A DNA stretch of 64,000 nt from Mortierella alpina (Eukaryota > Mortierellomycota > Mortierellomycetes > Mortierellales > Mortierellaceae): assembly GCA_029449245.1 (NCBI GenBank), contig JANATF010000004.1, positions 1,178,001-1,242,000 of the forward strand, in the 5' to 3' direction. The position numbers were made by a program, and so were the translations under genes. The notes under the pieces are model-generated. The model was not told the DNA's origin and ran no database searches. It worked only from the letters and a program-made list of their open reading frames with translations. Shown here piece by piece: positions 46,247-59,100 of the stretch (its first letter is position 1; the number at the start of each line of letters is the position of its first letter).

Positions 46247-46319
46247 GCCCGGCTAGCTCAATCGGTAGAGCATCAGACTTCTAATCTGAAGGTTGTGGGT
46301 TCGATCCCCACGTTGGGCT
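46247..46319 (+). tRNA. tRNA-Arg (anticodon UCU)
   Basis: A 73-nt class I cloverleaf. The acceptor is GCCCGGC with GTTGGGC (two G-U pairs) and discriminator T. The D arm is GCTC/GAGC. The anticodon stem is TCAGA/TCTGA around loop CTTCTAA (anticodon TCT). The T arm is GTGGG TTCGATC CCCAC. The body also resembles eukaryotic tRNA-Lys, but the anticodon reads AGA. No intron. It lies 226 bp from the tRNA-Ser gene, divergent from it. Confidence 0.93.
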
Positions 46320-47174
46320 TTGTCGCCATTTTTGTTAGCGTTCCTGAATTTTTTTCTTCTCGAGATGCATGAAGTTTTGATGGATGGCGACATGCTTGAA
46401 AGGCAAGAACGAAGCTTTGTCTTTAGTCGCTCTACAGCGTTGCTTTTATTCTCTTGAGAGGCATTCAGTTTTGGTGGTATGGCGACAGCTTGAATGGCAT
46501 CCTAGGTTTGCAAGGACGAAGCTTTGCAAGCCTGGCCATGTCGCTGAAACACCTCAATACCCTCGCTCTACTATTTTCCTCTCAACCCTAAAGTAAGTGC
46601 CATGAGCTTTGCAAGCTGCTTTCTAAATGCGAATGGCGCTCTTCCAGGAACCTTCGGCAGCAGACTAACAACCTCAATACCGCTCGGCGCACCAAAAATA
46701 AACGTACGTTCATGTCGGGACGTTTTGCGTTCAAGTTCTCTGCCCTGTCTTATGTGCTCCCAGCCCATATAGCCGAACCAAGCCAGCTGAAACGCCTACA
46801 GACTTCTCCTCTCTTTCCTTCTCAATACTGCACTAGAGTCTGCCAAACCCAAGAGTAAGTGCAATGACCTTTGCAATGCTGCTTCTGAATGAGCAAGGCG
46901 ACTCTCCAGGAACCCTCGACAAACGGACTGCCGACCTCGACACCGCTCATTTTCCATCTGTTGGTTTCTATCGAACTGGCTCGAGCCCAAATATAAAGGT
47001 GCGCGCTCAAAGCGCGTCTATATCTCTGCCCTGTCCTATGTGCTGCCAGCCCAGAAAGCCCAGCAGCATCACTGACACGCCTACCTACCCTCATTCTTCT
47101 CTTTTCCACTCAGTTACAATCTTTTATTTATGTGCTGCCTCTTTTCTTTTCTTTTTTATACAGTGTAGTGAACA
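46320..47174. repeat. Degenerate tandem duplication downstream of tRNA-Arg
   Basis: A block beginning TAAGTGC at 46594 and ending after a CAGCCC segment near 46770 is repeated from 46856 to about 47060, offset 262-286 bp. Shared pieces include CTTTGCAA, CTTCCAGGAACC/CTCTCCAGGAACC, AATACCGCTC/GACACCGCTC and TGCCCTGTC(T/C)TATGTGCT. An older pair with ACGAAGCTTTG sits at about 46410 and 46515. No coding frame is shared between copies. Confidence 0.65.
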
Positions 47175-49454
47175 TTAATATGGAGGAGATTGACGAGGCT
47201 CTTTCCTGGGTCGCGATGGTGCGCCTACGCTGCTGACGCTGCTGCCCGTAGACGGATCATAGCTACTATTATTGTAGCTGTTGTGGCTGTTGTGGCTGTT
47301 GTGGCTGCTGGTACCGTCCCCAGAGAACGAGTGCTGCAACTGCTGTTTTTGCTGTTGCTGCATCGCAATCTTGAGCCGCTGGTGAGAGGTGCCGGGTGGA
47401 TCGTCCAGCACGAAGCTTGGCTGCCCTGGCCCCGCAGACGGTAGTTGAGCCTGGAGCTGTCGAGGGATGGGCGAGCCATACACTGGACCTGGGCTGGCGA
47501 CGCGCGTTGACATGGGTGAGGCAGCTCGAAGGTGCGAGAGGGAGATGGGTGACTGAGGTGGAGATTGCATGGTGCCCGAAGCATATTGTTGGTGCTGTGG
47601 TTTCGTCGGTGACCGTGTAGAGGCCGCAGAAGCCTGGAGTGGATCGTCGTACATGGCCTTGAACGCATTCATCTGCACAAAATCCGTGGCATCCTGCTGG
47701 CCCGAAGTCCGTGTGAGTGGATACGTGTCGTTGTAGTTGCGGTTGTGATCGCTATTGCTATTGCTGTTGTTGTTTTGGATAAAGCTTTGTTGGAGGCTAT
47801 CCAGCGGGAGATCGATATATTCAGTCTTGGAGTTGCTGTTGTTGCTCCGTCCCTCTGGAGGTCTGTAAGGGACATGGCTTGGTGGGCGATCTTTGGAGTG
47901 GTTGCTGTGCGAGTTGTCGTGGACCGATTTCAACTGCTGAGCTTGTCGGCTGGCGTTCGGCGCCGTGCGTGAGAGACTTCCGCCGCTGGAGGATCCAAAG
48001 ACGTTGCCGACGCCTGAGCGGCGCGGGTAAAATATAAAGACCAAGGTAACCCAGATGATAAACTCGAAAAAGTTGAGGTTGGTGATCAAAAAGTCAGAGG
48101 CGAACTTGTGTCTCGCAATGACCGGGTGAGGCATGAGTCCATCTACCGAGGCAATGCCCAAGGAGATTCCCGTGCCGAACATGGCGCCCGTCAGAATCTT
48201 GTTCTACAAAAAAGAGCAAAAGGTAAAAAAAGAGAGTAAGCGCGTCTGCACATGCTAAAACTCAAAACACCGCCCTCTTCTTCGGAAGATGCTTTGTTCC
48301 GACTCTTTTTTACCATGTCCTTGAAATACTCCAGTTTCTGGACAACGCCCTGCGTGCTCTCACTGATGGTCAGCATGGCAACCTTGAGCAAGGACTGGAA
48401 GCGAAAGTGGGTCCTGACCCCCAAGACGCCAATAATCAACAAGACAACACTGAATGCCATCTGAGGCGCCGCCTCACGAAGAGCATGGTTGTTGCGGAAA
48501 AGGTACTGGATCAAAGGGAACACAGCAATGACAATGAGGGAGCAGACAATGTTGAGACGAAACTCGAAACTCGACATGAACGACGACTTGGTGACCGACT
48601 TTGAAATGTAGTGGTAAAACGACTGGAGCAGGAAGAAGATGCTCGTCAACAGAGCCATGGCACACGCCAGGATGTAGTCTAGGACTTCGGCGCGGTCACG
48701 GTGACTCTGGACCCAGAGATCAGACGGGCGGCCAATGATCGTGTCCGTGCCGGGGACATTCCAGAAGCCCTCCTCATACTTGATCATGGAGATTCCTACA
48801 TCGTACCTATGGGATGCAAGTTAGATGGCCAAGGTGAGCGGACCAGGTCGAGAGCTCTTACGAGTGTAATAATACATGTAGTTTTGGAAGAGAGAGAGTC
48901 TGCGCTGATGACACTCTGCGTGTATCTAACGCCTTGTGTACTGTATGTAGACTATAATACTTGTTCTGTGGAGCTATTGTCGACCCACAATTCATGTGCT
49001 TATCTCGACGTGTGTGAGCAGAGGAAGAAACTTTAACAACGCGCCCAGGGGTAAGACTAATAAAGTGATCGGAGGGACCTGAGAAATTGCTAATCACGCC
49101 AGTGCGCTTATTCAAGAGTCAAGCCATTTCTCGTTCTCGCCAGAGGGAGAGACAAGGATCGCCAGGTCCGTTTCATTTTTGTCGCGAAGAGGAAAAGGGA
49201 GGGAAAAGGGAGGAAAAGGATAAGGCTTTGCAAATCGCTCTGTGGACTTTTGGTCCTTTGACTTACGAAATCTGTAACGGCTTTGCTATGACCAGCAGCA
49301 GTGTAACAATGCTTCGAAGCTCAAAGCGCGCAATGCGGCGGATGTTGAGTGCTTGGAATCGATCATATCGAAATACATAGATCAGGAACCATATGTAGAA
49401 CCAACTGTTGGATGTTCCTCGCTGAACAAATGAGTAGTCCGAGAGATGTGTCAT
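47175..49454 (-). CDS. Seven-helix-like membrane protein with Ser/Gln-rich tail, paralogue A
   Basis: Exons 49454-49267, 48806-48314 and 48203-47175 encode 569 aa. The N-terminal exon (MTHLSDYSFVQRGTSNSWFY) carries the first helix. About seven hydrophobic segments follow, including IVTLLLVIAKPLQI, ILACAMALLTSIFFLLQ, NIVCSLIVIAVFPLIQYLF, MAFSVVLLIIGVLGV, the helix in LTGAMFGTGISLGIASVDG and FFEFIIWVTLVFIFYP. A cytosolic tail of about 270 residues rich in Ser, Gln, Asn and Pro follows YPRRSG. First and second exons have exactly the same lengths (188 and 493 nt) as paralogue B next door, and the conserved SYxSKSVTKSSFMSSFEF-type segment links the two. No known family signature is seen; a receptor-like role is speculation. 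Confidence 0.82.
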
Positions 49455-50417
49455 GTCAATAGGTGAAAAGAGGGTGAAGGCTGCTGATACTGCTGCTGAA
49501 GCAGAGGCGGCTATCGAGCACTGTGAAGAACGAGTTGTTGGAAGGATGGTAATTAAAAGCAGAGGAGTGACATGAAGAAAAGGAAAGTGGGCACGTTCAA
49601 GAGCGATCCGGGTATGATAGTGGATGTCGCTGGAGCAAGAGAGACAAGAAAGAGACAAGAAAGAGACAAGAAAGGCAAGAAAGGCAAGAAAGGCAAGAGA
49701 GTGCAAGAGAAGAAAGAGAAGAAAGACTAGAAAGAGAAGAAAGCGAAGAAAGAAGAACAGAAGTGAAGGAGAGGAGCACACGAAAGCTCAGCTGGTGTGC
49801 GAGGGTTAAAGTTCTCGCTTCCCCAAACCCGATCACTGTGGAAAGCTGTGGATGGAGGATCTGAGCACTGAACTGTGTGGAGAGAGAGGAGGATGGAAGG
49901 TGGAGCACGAGCAACGACGGAACATAAGCATTGAAGTCCGACAGACCAAAACACGTCTCTCCGGGTGAGAGAGAGAGACGGGGGTTTTAGATGATGGGAA
50001 CGACTGTTTTAGCATTGCTGCAGTCCAACAAGCGAAAGAATAAAAAAAAAAATGAAAAAAGGGCTAGGCCTCAGTCTCTGCTGCAGGGGATCACCTTGAC
50101 ACGTCCTCTGCATCCTCGTCTTCTCAAAAAGTGAGTTCGAAAGCAAACCTACAAAGCAGCTGTTGACTGGGCTTGTTGGTCTTGGTGAGCCCACGCTAGA
50201 CTTCGTCCACATCCGGTAAGCAAGGGCGTCCTAGGGCCACCCATCATCTTCTGCGGCGAGTCTCTCTGAGCCTGCCTATCCAACCAACCAACCAACCAAC
50301 CAACCTATCTTCGCGGTTGAAATGCAGAGCACGGAGTGGCCATTGGAAATGAATCTTTTCGAGGTGATCGGCGATCGAGCCTTCCTCACTGTGCTCTCCA
50401 AACGTTGCTGTATCTCG

Positions 50418-50450
<33 letters not shown>

Positions 50451-50962
50451 CAGCTTGTGTTTTGAGAGAGAGATGGAGAGAGAGAGACAACGCCTGCTGA
50501 TGCACCCACATACACTAAGAGAAGATCGAGGCCCTGCTCTTATGTCATGCTGACCGTTTGGCGTTCTAACCGCCATCTACTCTGCTTGCTTCATTCTTAT
50601 TCTGCTTGCATTGTTTTCAAGCTCTCACCATGGGTCGCTATCCTCTTCCCGCCCAATGCTTGCCCAATGTCCCCCCCCTCTCTCTCTCTTCACCTCCTGG
50701 AGGAAAGGCGTTTGCTGGCAGAAAAACTACCCCGGTGAGTAATTTGATTAGGCAAAGACCATCCATAACTCTCTTTGCTTTCGTTTTTTTTTTGCAACTC
50801 AAAATCAACCTTCCCGAAGATCTGACGCCCACAGAACCATAACCTCGGAGGTTTTTTTTTGCGTTTCCTTCACTCGAGTGGTGCATGCAGTTCTTCATAG
50901 TTCTGAGGGGGGACAAAATCGTGCTCTTTTTTAGTTTCAATAGTAGTCACTAAAAAAAACAT
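49455..50962. other. Leader and spacer between the tandem paralogues
   Basis: On the minus strand 49500-50000 is C/T-rich leader of paralogue A, including a GACAAGAAA-type purine minisatellite at about 49640-49740 on the + strand. Simple repeats occur at 50281-50305 (CCAA units) and 50416-50450 (CT then GT dinucleotides). No other gene is supported. Confidence 0.5.
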
Positions 50963-53755
50963 CTAGACATGTCGTGGGGAGTATGGTCTAGGAGTGTTCA
51001 CAGTCACCATAGTCGGCGCATAAACTGCATCGTCCTGTCCGACCCCTTCATAAAAGCTACCATAAGGCCCAACAGCAGCAGCAGCACCTTCTTGCGTCAT
51101 CCGGCGAACATAGGCTATGTGGATGATATTTCGATCGGCTTCTTCGTCATCTTCTTCTTCCTCTTCACCGTGCTCTTGGTGCTGATCCCTCGGAGGGTGT
51201 GCCATCGCACTCTCATGCCCATCTCTTGGACGCGTTGACTGATATGGCAGATGGCTTGCAGCCGAGGCATTCCGGCTATGGGACCGATTAAGTGATTCTT
51301 GTGCGATAGAGGGATACTCTCGAGGGCCAGCGCGGTAGTCCACCGAGGGTGTATTTCGTCCAGGGCGCTTGGACGAGATAGGTGGCCGCTGGCTACCCTG
51401 ACTGGTCGAGCGGTGAGGCTGATTGTGATGGCTGTAGTGGCTATTTTGACTGAAGGAACGTTCAAGTAGGCTGTCGGCGCCGGTGCCTGTGGGAGCTGTG
51501 GCAGGCACATTCTGCTCAGAGACATGGTTCTTTGGCTGGGCAACTTGCGAGTAATGCTGATTGGCTTGGTTCTGCTGTTGCTCTTGCTGGGCCTTGAGAA
51601 GGGCTTCATGGTAATAGAGAGTACGCGTCTCAAGGGCGGGCTTGCTGCCACTCGTTGATGAGCGTGTGAGAGGAGTGACGACGGCGGCGGCAGGTGGATA
51701 GACGACAGCAGGTGAAGGCGTTGGAGCAGCAGGGGAAGTGTCGTGCCTGCTTTGGCTGCTAAGGCTACGATGATGGTTGTAGCGAGGGGCATGAGGTGTC
51801 ATGGTCGTATCGGAATCGATCACGTAGAGCTCATGGCCAGGTGAGTCCTCACGGTCAGTCACTTTGCGGTAGGGAGCCTCGTCGTGAGGCCGGATATCAT
51901 TAAAGCGGGGTAGATGAGCCTCTCTCGTCCCAGCCTTCTGGGGCAGCGACTGATTGGAAGAGCCAAAGGGTGAACTGATACCCGTCTTTCGAGGGTAGAA
52001 AATGAGAGTCAAGGTGACCCTGATAGAAATATATAAAAAACATGGAAACAAAAGACGCGCTCAGGCAGGTTAGAACAAACAGCGTCTTTCTGTGTACTAC
52101 GGCAAAACAAACACATCGCAAGAAGAGATCTTTACCAGATGATGAACGAAAAAAAGTTGAGATTGGTGATTAATACATCGGACGCTAGCTTGTTCCCGGC
52201 AATGACTGGGTGAGGCAACAGTCCATCCGCGGCGGTGATACCCAAAGAGAGAGCACATGCGAAGAAGCTGAAGGTCAGGATAGTGTTCTGTGAGAAAAAT
52301 AGAAACAACGAACAAGGTCAGGCGAGCGAGCTTTCAAGAGTGTAAACATTGTACAGTGATTTGGAACGTGAAAAAACAACAACGAGCTATCGCCTTCAAC
52401 ACATACCATATCCCTAAAGTACTCTAGTTTGTGTACAACGTTGATTGTGGTCTCGTTCATGATTGCCCGTGCGTTCTTGATGAGGGCCACGAGACGAAAG
52501 TGTGTCCGGAGTCCCAAAATGCCTGTGATGAACATCAGGGCGCTAAAGATGATCTGGGGGACCACCTCGCGGTAGAGAAAATCGTTCCTGAAAAGAAATT
52601 GAGCCGTTGGGAAAAGCACAAGCACAAAGCAGGACACTGTGATGTTGACTTTGAATTCAAAGCTGGACATGAACGACGACTTTGTCACGGATTTGGAGAT
52701 GTAGGACCAGAATGCCTGAAGCAGGAAGAAGACGCAGTTTTCAAAGGCAAGGCAGCAGGCAAGTGTATAGTACAGCGGTTCGACATGAAGCGTGTCCTTC
52801 TCATTCCATTGCTGTGCGGGCTTGGACTGTATCTCGTTAGTCCGCGGATTAACCCAGAAGCCCTCTAGGTATTTTAGTCGCGCACTTCCGATGTCGTAGC
52901 TGTGACATAGATTGGTGAGAGTTAACGAGAGAGAGAGGAGAGGGGGTTAGCTGTTAGATTAAGCACCACATACAGAGAGAGTGAGGGAGAGTGGGGTTGG
53001 CGGGTGATCGTCGTTCTGCATGTGAAGAAGGCGGTTATTGAGATGCGCGCAGCACTAGCCTAGGACATTGAAAGAACCAATGACAAAAGGGGGTCCTGAA
53101 CGGTGTAATCGACCCTAATTTACAGATAGTAATGCTCACTCTCGATCGCTTTGTTTTTTTTTTTTTTGCAGGAGCATCCTCGGATGGCTAGCATAATACC
53201 CGATTTGAAAAAAAAGGCGCGGGTGCATTTTTTTTTCCCTCTACACTCCTCGGAGGTGTTACACATGGAATATCACTGCACCCAAAAGGACATTGATCGA
53301 TATAAGGCTCCATACAAAGGTAGCACAACTGTGGAAGATCATAAGGAAGATGCAGTAGAGGGCAAAGACGAGTCGAGTGGAAAGAGAGACGAGGTGGTGT
53401 TACAAAAGCAAAGTCCTCGATGCATGAATGTCCTAGAAAATGTTGTTTACTTGAGCGATAGATGCCGTTGTTGTTTGGTGATGGGGTATGCTGTTGCTGA
53501 CGGTAGTGCGAGGATGTGAGGCATGCATGGGATGCACGTAGATAATAACGAGAGCGCAGGGACTTACGCTAGTTGTAGAGCGAGCGAGATCAGAACGAGC
53601 AGTGTGACTACGCTACGGAGCTCAAAGCGCATGAGTCGCCTTATGCGAAGGGCCTCAAATCGATCCCAACGAAAGACATATACAAGGAACCACCCGTAGA
53701 ACCAGGAGGTGCTCACACTGCGCTGGATGTACGAGAGATCAGACTGATGGGTCAT
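50963..53755 (-). CDS. Seven-helix-like membrane protein with Ser/Gln-rich tail, paralogue B
   Basis: Exons 53755-53568, 52899-52407, 52287-52136 and 52019-50963 encode 629 aa. The order of segments matches paralogue A: MTHQSDLSYIQRSVSTSWFY, YDIGSARLKYLEGFW, SYISKSVTKSSFMSSFEF, THFRLVALIKN, VVHKLEYFRDM, ADGLLPHPVIAGNKLASD, LNFFSFIIW and LTLIFYPRKTG. An additional intron (52020-52135, phase 2, inside the IIW codon) is absent from A. The tail of about 340 residues is Ser/His/Gln/Pro-rich, with an acidic patch (EEEEEDDEEAD) near the end. The pair clearly arose by tandem duplication. Function is unknown. Confidence 0.82.
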
Positions 53756-56126
53756 GGTGAAAGGTGTATAGACGTGTAAAGTGGAGGTATGTATGTACAA
53801 AAAGGTGTAGTGGTAGTGGTAGAGGAGAGGATGCGTGAGGGAAGACGGGATGTTCGAGTAATTACGGAACAGGAGGTGCCTACTTGCCACTATGCTACTA
53901 TTAAGGATGGGTAGAGGGAATGGTATTACTAGGATGAGGACATTTGAAAGTTACTCTGGTGGAAAGGGCGCAGAGGCAAGGGGACCGGGCTGTTCTTTTA
54001 TACACAGGCTCGGTCAAAGAGAAGCATTGGCGAGGCATGTCGTCCACACGCACCTTTGCATGATGCAGGTCATCCTCCCAGTCGGTGGGTCGATGTCCCG
54101 CTTTTTTTCCTTTGTTGATCTAGGCAGGAGGGCACTTTTTATTTTTGTGTTTTTGTGGTCCGCCTATGATGGTGTTTACTCCTTTCCCTCTTTCCTTCCT
54201 TGCTCCTGTTCCTGTTCCTGTTCCTGTTCTTTCCTCCTGACGATGCCCACTTTCATGTTGTCTGGGTTTCTGCTGCGACGGATATATTGAATAGCGTAGC
54301 ACAAAACAATATACAAAAATGACAGCCCAGCCCTACAGTAGTCATCCCACTCATACATCGTCGCACACCCACCTCACTTCATCTGCGGTCGTTGAAACTC
54401 AAGAACACCAAAACCCACTTTTCATATCTCTCCACACGTCTGCAGCCAAAATTACAGCGCGCTGGTGTTCATATTCTCAAGGAAGGAAGGGAAAAAAAAT
54501 ATGAATGCGAGAGCCGTGAGAGGAGCGAACAAATCAAAAGCTCGTGCTCTTGTCTCGCCGTGTACCCAGCTCTTTGTATACAAGGCGCGATATAGCCTTT
54601 GCAGTGCCTGTAGGTATGCAGAACATCTGGTATCTCGTACCCTCGTGGAAGTAAACCAGGGAGGCATAAACAATAAGCAATTTATCTTGTGCCATATTAC
54701 ATTCATCCTGCCCATTACCTCACGCCAATGCGACCTTCGGCCCCCCCTTGCCTGCAAGGCTAGTGCAGGTCGCTTTCCAAGTTCATTGCATGTATCCTTT
54801 TAAAAAAAAGGTGGATAATAACGACGGTTGACAAGTTCTGTGCATTATATTCATGCGCATGCACCGTTTAGGCCCAAGGAGAGTTTTTTTTTCCTCCCTA
54901 TTTTACGCGATACCAAATTGACGGGAAGAGTAGACCGGAAATGACAATGAGAGATCGAAGACGTTACAGCTCGACGCCTGTCGTGGAACGCTGCATTAAT
55001 GAGCTCTAAAACATACTTGATCGTACTGTGCATGTGTCCACAATTTACGTCTGTTCAAGTACGTATCAATGCATTGCTACAGGACATAAGCTGTATCTTT
55101 GCTATGAAACGCCACTCGTTCATTGATTGTTGTGGATGGTGAGCAAGGAAGAACCAGCGAAAAGGCGACACACTCGATGCTTTTGGTTGATGGCTTCTCT
55201 ATCATAAAGAAAAAACAACCATACACACAGCATTCGAAACTGTAAGAGTTCAGCCGCTAGCAATACATTGTTCATCTTAAAACGACGCGTATCCTTGGCT
55301 GCTATCCGTGTCCTTGATGAGCGCGACACGTCGGAAATGACGTGTGTTATTCATCGAGCAAGACGCCATGCCGTAAAGACGCGCCCTATGATTGTTTTTT
55401 CCTTTGGATTTTCGATTAGGCCTTGACAGCTACTTATCCGCGGACGTTGTGCTCCGGAGTTGGTGCGTCCTGATTTCAATACGTCAGAGAGTACACGTGT
55501 GCATTCTGCGCGCGGTAGCCTCCCCCTCGGGGTGTTTTCGTCGTCGACCTTGCGGTGCAGGAGCCGCCTTTGCTAAGCTGAGCCGAAAGACTGGATTTCG
55601 ACAGGGACGATCAAGTATTTAGCCCTGCATCGGATTCGGATGGCTGTCCACAAATAGAGCTGGTACGTCAGGCATGCACTGCCTCCTTTTCCCGAGCAGA
55701 GGAATAAAAGCCTGGCATTGCGATTTATGGTCCTTTGGTGTGACAAGGCTTCTGGCCCGATCACCAATGGCTGAGTTTGCGATCATGCATGGTGTGGAAT
55801 GGTCGACCGCCCCTCCCTGCAGTCCTTGTCGCTGTCTTCTAAAAAAAGACGTCCCTGCACATACGTCCCGGCCGACCGCATTCCTGTTTACCGCCTGCCT
55901 GACGCTTTGATGGTTCCTCGGATGCGATAGATCATGTTTATTTTTGTGTGGACTTTGTGTCTTCTAGAGCTAACAATTCAAATGCTATGGTCAAAACGTT
56001 GCGACATGATTGGCATAATGGAGACATGCTAAGCGATAATTGAGTGGGGAGGTTCAAACAAAAAAAAGAAGAGAGAGAGAGAAAGAGGACACCGGCCCTC
56101 AATGCGCCCGATTCCGCATTTTTTTT
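53756..56126. other. Gene-free region between paralogue B and eEF3
   Basis: The first few hundred bases are the promoter of paralogue B. A TGTTCC hexamer repeat lies near 54204-54230. The remaining 1.8 kb shows only short unsupported frames; it also holds the 3' flank of the eEF3 gene. Confidence 0.45.
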
Positions 56127-59100
56127 TTACAGATCGTCCTCGCTGTCAGATACTTCCTCGCCTCGAGCTTTTGCTGCAGCGCGACGCTTCTGCTTGTCCT
56201 TCAGCTCCTTGCGCGACAGCTTGCGCGTGGACTTGACCTTTTCGATGTTTCCAAAGGCATCAATCTTGGTCTCTGCCTCCTTGAGCACGATCTTGCTCTC
56301 TACTCGCTGGGTATAGTTGTTGCCAGTGACTGCCAGCTCTCCTGCGTTGATGCTCCAAGTCTCGCCACAGATGGCCTCTGTGAAATCACGGTGATGCGAA
56401 ATGATAACAACACCACCTCCGAATTCCCTCAGCGCTTCCGTCAGAGCACCGAGCGAGTCGCGATCCAAGTAGTTTGTGGGCTCATCCAGCACCAGGATAT
56501 GGGGATTGAGCCACATGGCCGCAGCAAGGACGACCTTGACCTTCTGTCCTCCAGAAAGACCCTTGATGTGGTTGTGTGTCGCAAACTCTGCAGGCAAGCC
56601 AAGATCACCCAAGTGCTTCTCGACCTCCACAGCCGTCAAGGAACGAGTCCAGGCGCCGGCACGTGCGGCCTCTTTGTCATCGAATGCCTGCAGCAGCTTG
56701 TCAAAGCCCCACTCTTCTAGCTTCTCGCGAGCGATCCAGGCATTGTCCTCGTACGTGCGACCGACGAACTGAACCTCGTACTCAAACGAGCGCTTGGCCT
56801 TGCGACGTCCATAGAGATCCTCGATCTGGACCTTTTCCATCTTGTCGTTGATCTCCCATTGGATCAGCTTTTTCATCTGTGCTTCTTCCTCAGGAGTGAT
56901 CTTGCGGGAAGCCTTGCTGGCCAGCTCACGATCCTCGCCGTACTGGTAACGCCAGCGGATGTACTCGTTAGGAGTTTTGGTCAGGTGCTGTTCAACATGG
57001 TGGAATGCGTGCTGGGCGACATAGGCGACACGCAGGTTGGGATGCTTGATGACATCGCCGACCTGAGGGATGGTCTCTCCTGTCAGCACCTTGATCAGAG
57101 TCGATTTACCAGCTCCGTTGGGACCAACGACAGCGACTCGCGAATTGAGTGAGACTTGAGCCGACATGTTCTTGATGGTCGGAACGGTGTTGCCTGGGTA
57201 GGTGAAGGAGATATTGACGAAACGGAGCAAAGACTTGTCCTTTGACTTGACACCATCCAAGAAACCAGGTTCAGGAAGCTTGAATGTGACCAACGATGAC
57301 TTGAGTTCATAGTAGGACTTTGCATCAGGGTACTGCTCCACAAACTTTGATAGGTTTCCGCGGTACTTCTTCAGTTTCCGGCTCTCGTAGTGGATGATAC
57401 CCGTGCAGACAGTGTCGAGGAAGCTAGAGTCGTGCGACACAATCATGGATGTGACATTGGTGAGGCTGGTCAGGTAGTTCTCAAGCCAAGCGACATTGGC
57501 AACATCCAAGTGGTTGGTGGGTTCATCCAGAAGCAAGATGTCGGCGTTCATCAACATAGCACGGGCCAGTTCCAACTTCATCTTCCAACCGCCAGAGAGA
57601 GATCCAACGGCCTGTTGCTGCATTGCGGATGTGAATCCGACGCTTGAAAGCTTGGAGACGACCTCGTCGTGAGGGATATCTCCGAGCTTGGGATCCGCAA
57701 ACATGAATTCGACGACAGGAAGGTCGGCGTCCTCCGCCTGGAGATTGTGCTCGACAAAGACCGTGCGCAGCTCATCTGCTGGGGGGAACCCCTCGAGCTG
57801 ACCATCAGCAATGGCGCGCATGAGAGTCGACTTTCCGACACCGTTGGGTCCGCAAAGACCGTAACGCTGACCACGGCGAAGGTTGAGGCGGGTCTTGTTC
57901 AGCAGAATCATACCACCGTAGGCGAGCGAGAACTCGCAGTCACAGAGCAGTTCGCCCTCTTCGACGTCCGTCACGGCAGCCTGAGCGCTGGTGTTCTTGG
58001 CATCGTAATCGACATAAAACTTGTGGAGAGCACCCGAGATGCGCTTGGCCTCTTCCTTGGAGGCGAAGGTTCTAAGATAGGGCTCGACCGAGGCATCCCA
58101 GGCATCGGCTTCAAAATCGCGGCTTGTGATGAGCTCTGAGCAGAGGGTGGCACTGTAGCTCAAGCTGATCTGAACAAAGCCATCAATCTTGACACTGGCG
58201 CCGATAATCTTTGTCAACGTCTCGAGGACCTCTGCGGGCTTGACTTCGTATGCGATATTGAGTGTGCTCTCCTCTTGAGCCTTCTCTCCTCCACCGACAC
58301 GGACCAAGGTGGCCCGGGCGCGCTCAGCCACGGAGCGGAGTTCGGGCGAGGCACCAATTTCAATCATGCGGTCTAAACCAGGCATAAGCTTGGGCAAAAA
58401 CTGCTGGGCGTGGGCGGGGTTCTCGACGAGCTTGCACATGTTGTCGATGATGACGGCGGTCTGACGCTGGATGGAGGGGGTGCGCTCTGCAAGTCCACGG
58501 ACCAGCAGGGGGCACATGATGGCGAGGGTGGGCTCCTCGACAGTGGTGACGAAGGTGGTGGAAGCCAGTTGGTGAATGCACTCTGGTGCCTCCTCAGGGC
58601 GGTTAATGCATCCGACCAAATAGGGAATGGAAGAGATCAAGTCGGGATTGCCGACAACGTCGAAGCAGGCTGTCGTGGCCTTTGTTGCCTCGACCCGCAC
58701 CTATATAGAGTAAGTATATGTCGTCAGTTTGATGCATCACTGCATGAAGCAACCATGCTAAAAAAACAACAAGAGGTCGCAGAACATTACCTCTGGACGG
58801 GTCGACCACATGCTGGCGCTCAAAACGGGCACAATCTCTGAGAGACATTTGCTAATTTGCTGTGATAAGCAGCATGAGAGCGGACGAGGAACGCAAAAGG
58901 GTAACAAGGTCAGTCGACCTCTCTGTGTTGCCCGGGTGATACGAGACGGGTCGTGCAAGTATAATGTTGGCTCATATTAGCCCTTACCTTGGGCGATGTC
59001 TTTGAGAGGCCGGCCAAGAGCTGAAGACTGCCGCACTGCGACTGCCATCGTCCGTTCTCGATAGAGTCGAACAAGACGGGCAGGAGGAGCTTGACTGCGT

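Noticed and set aside
57669-58139. 156-codon + strand frame inside the eEF3 locus
   Set aside because: Antisense to conserved ABC-domain coding sequence, with no independent support.
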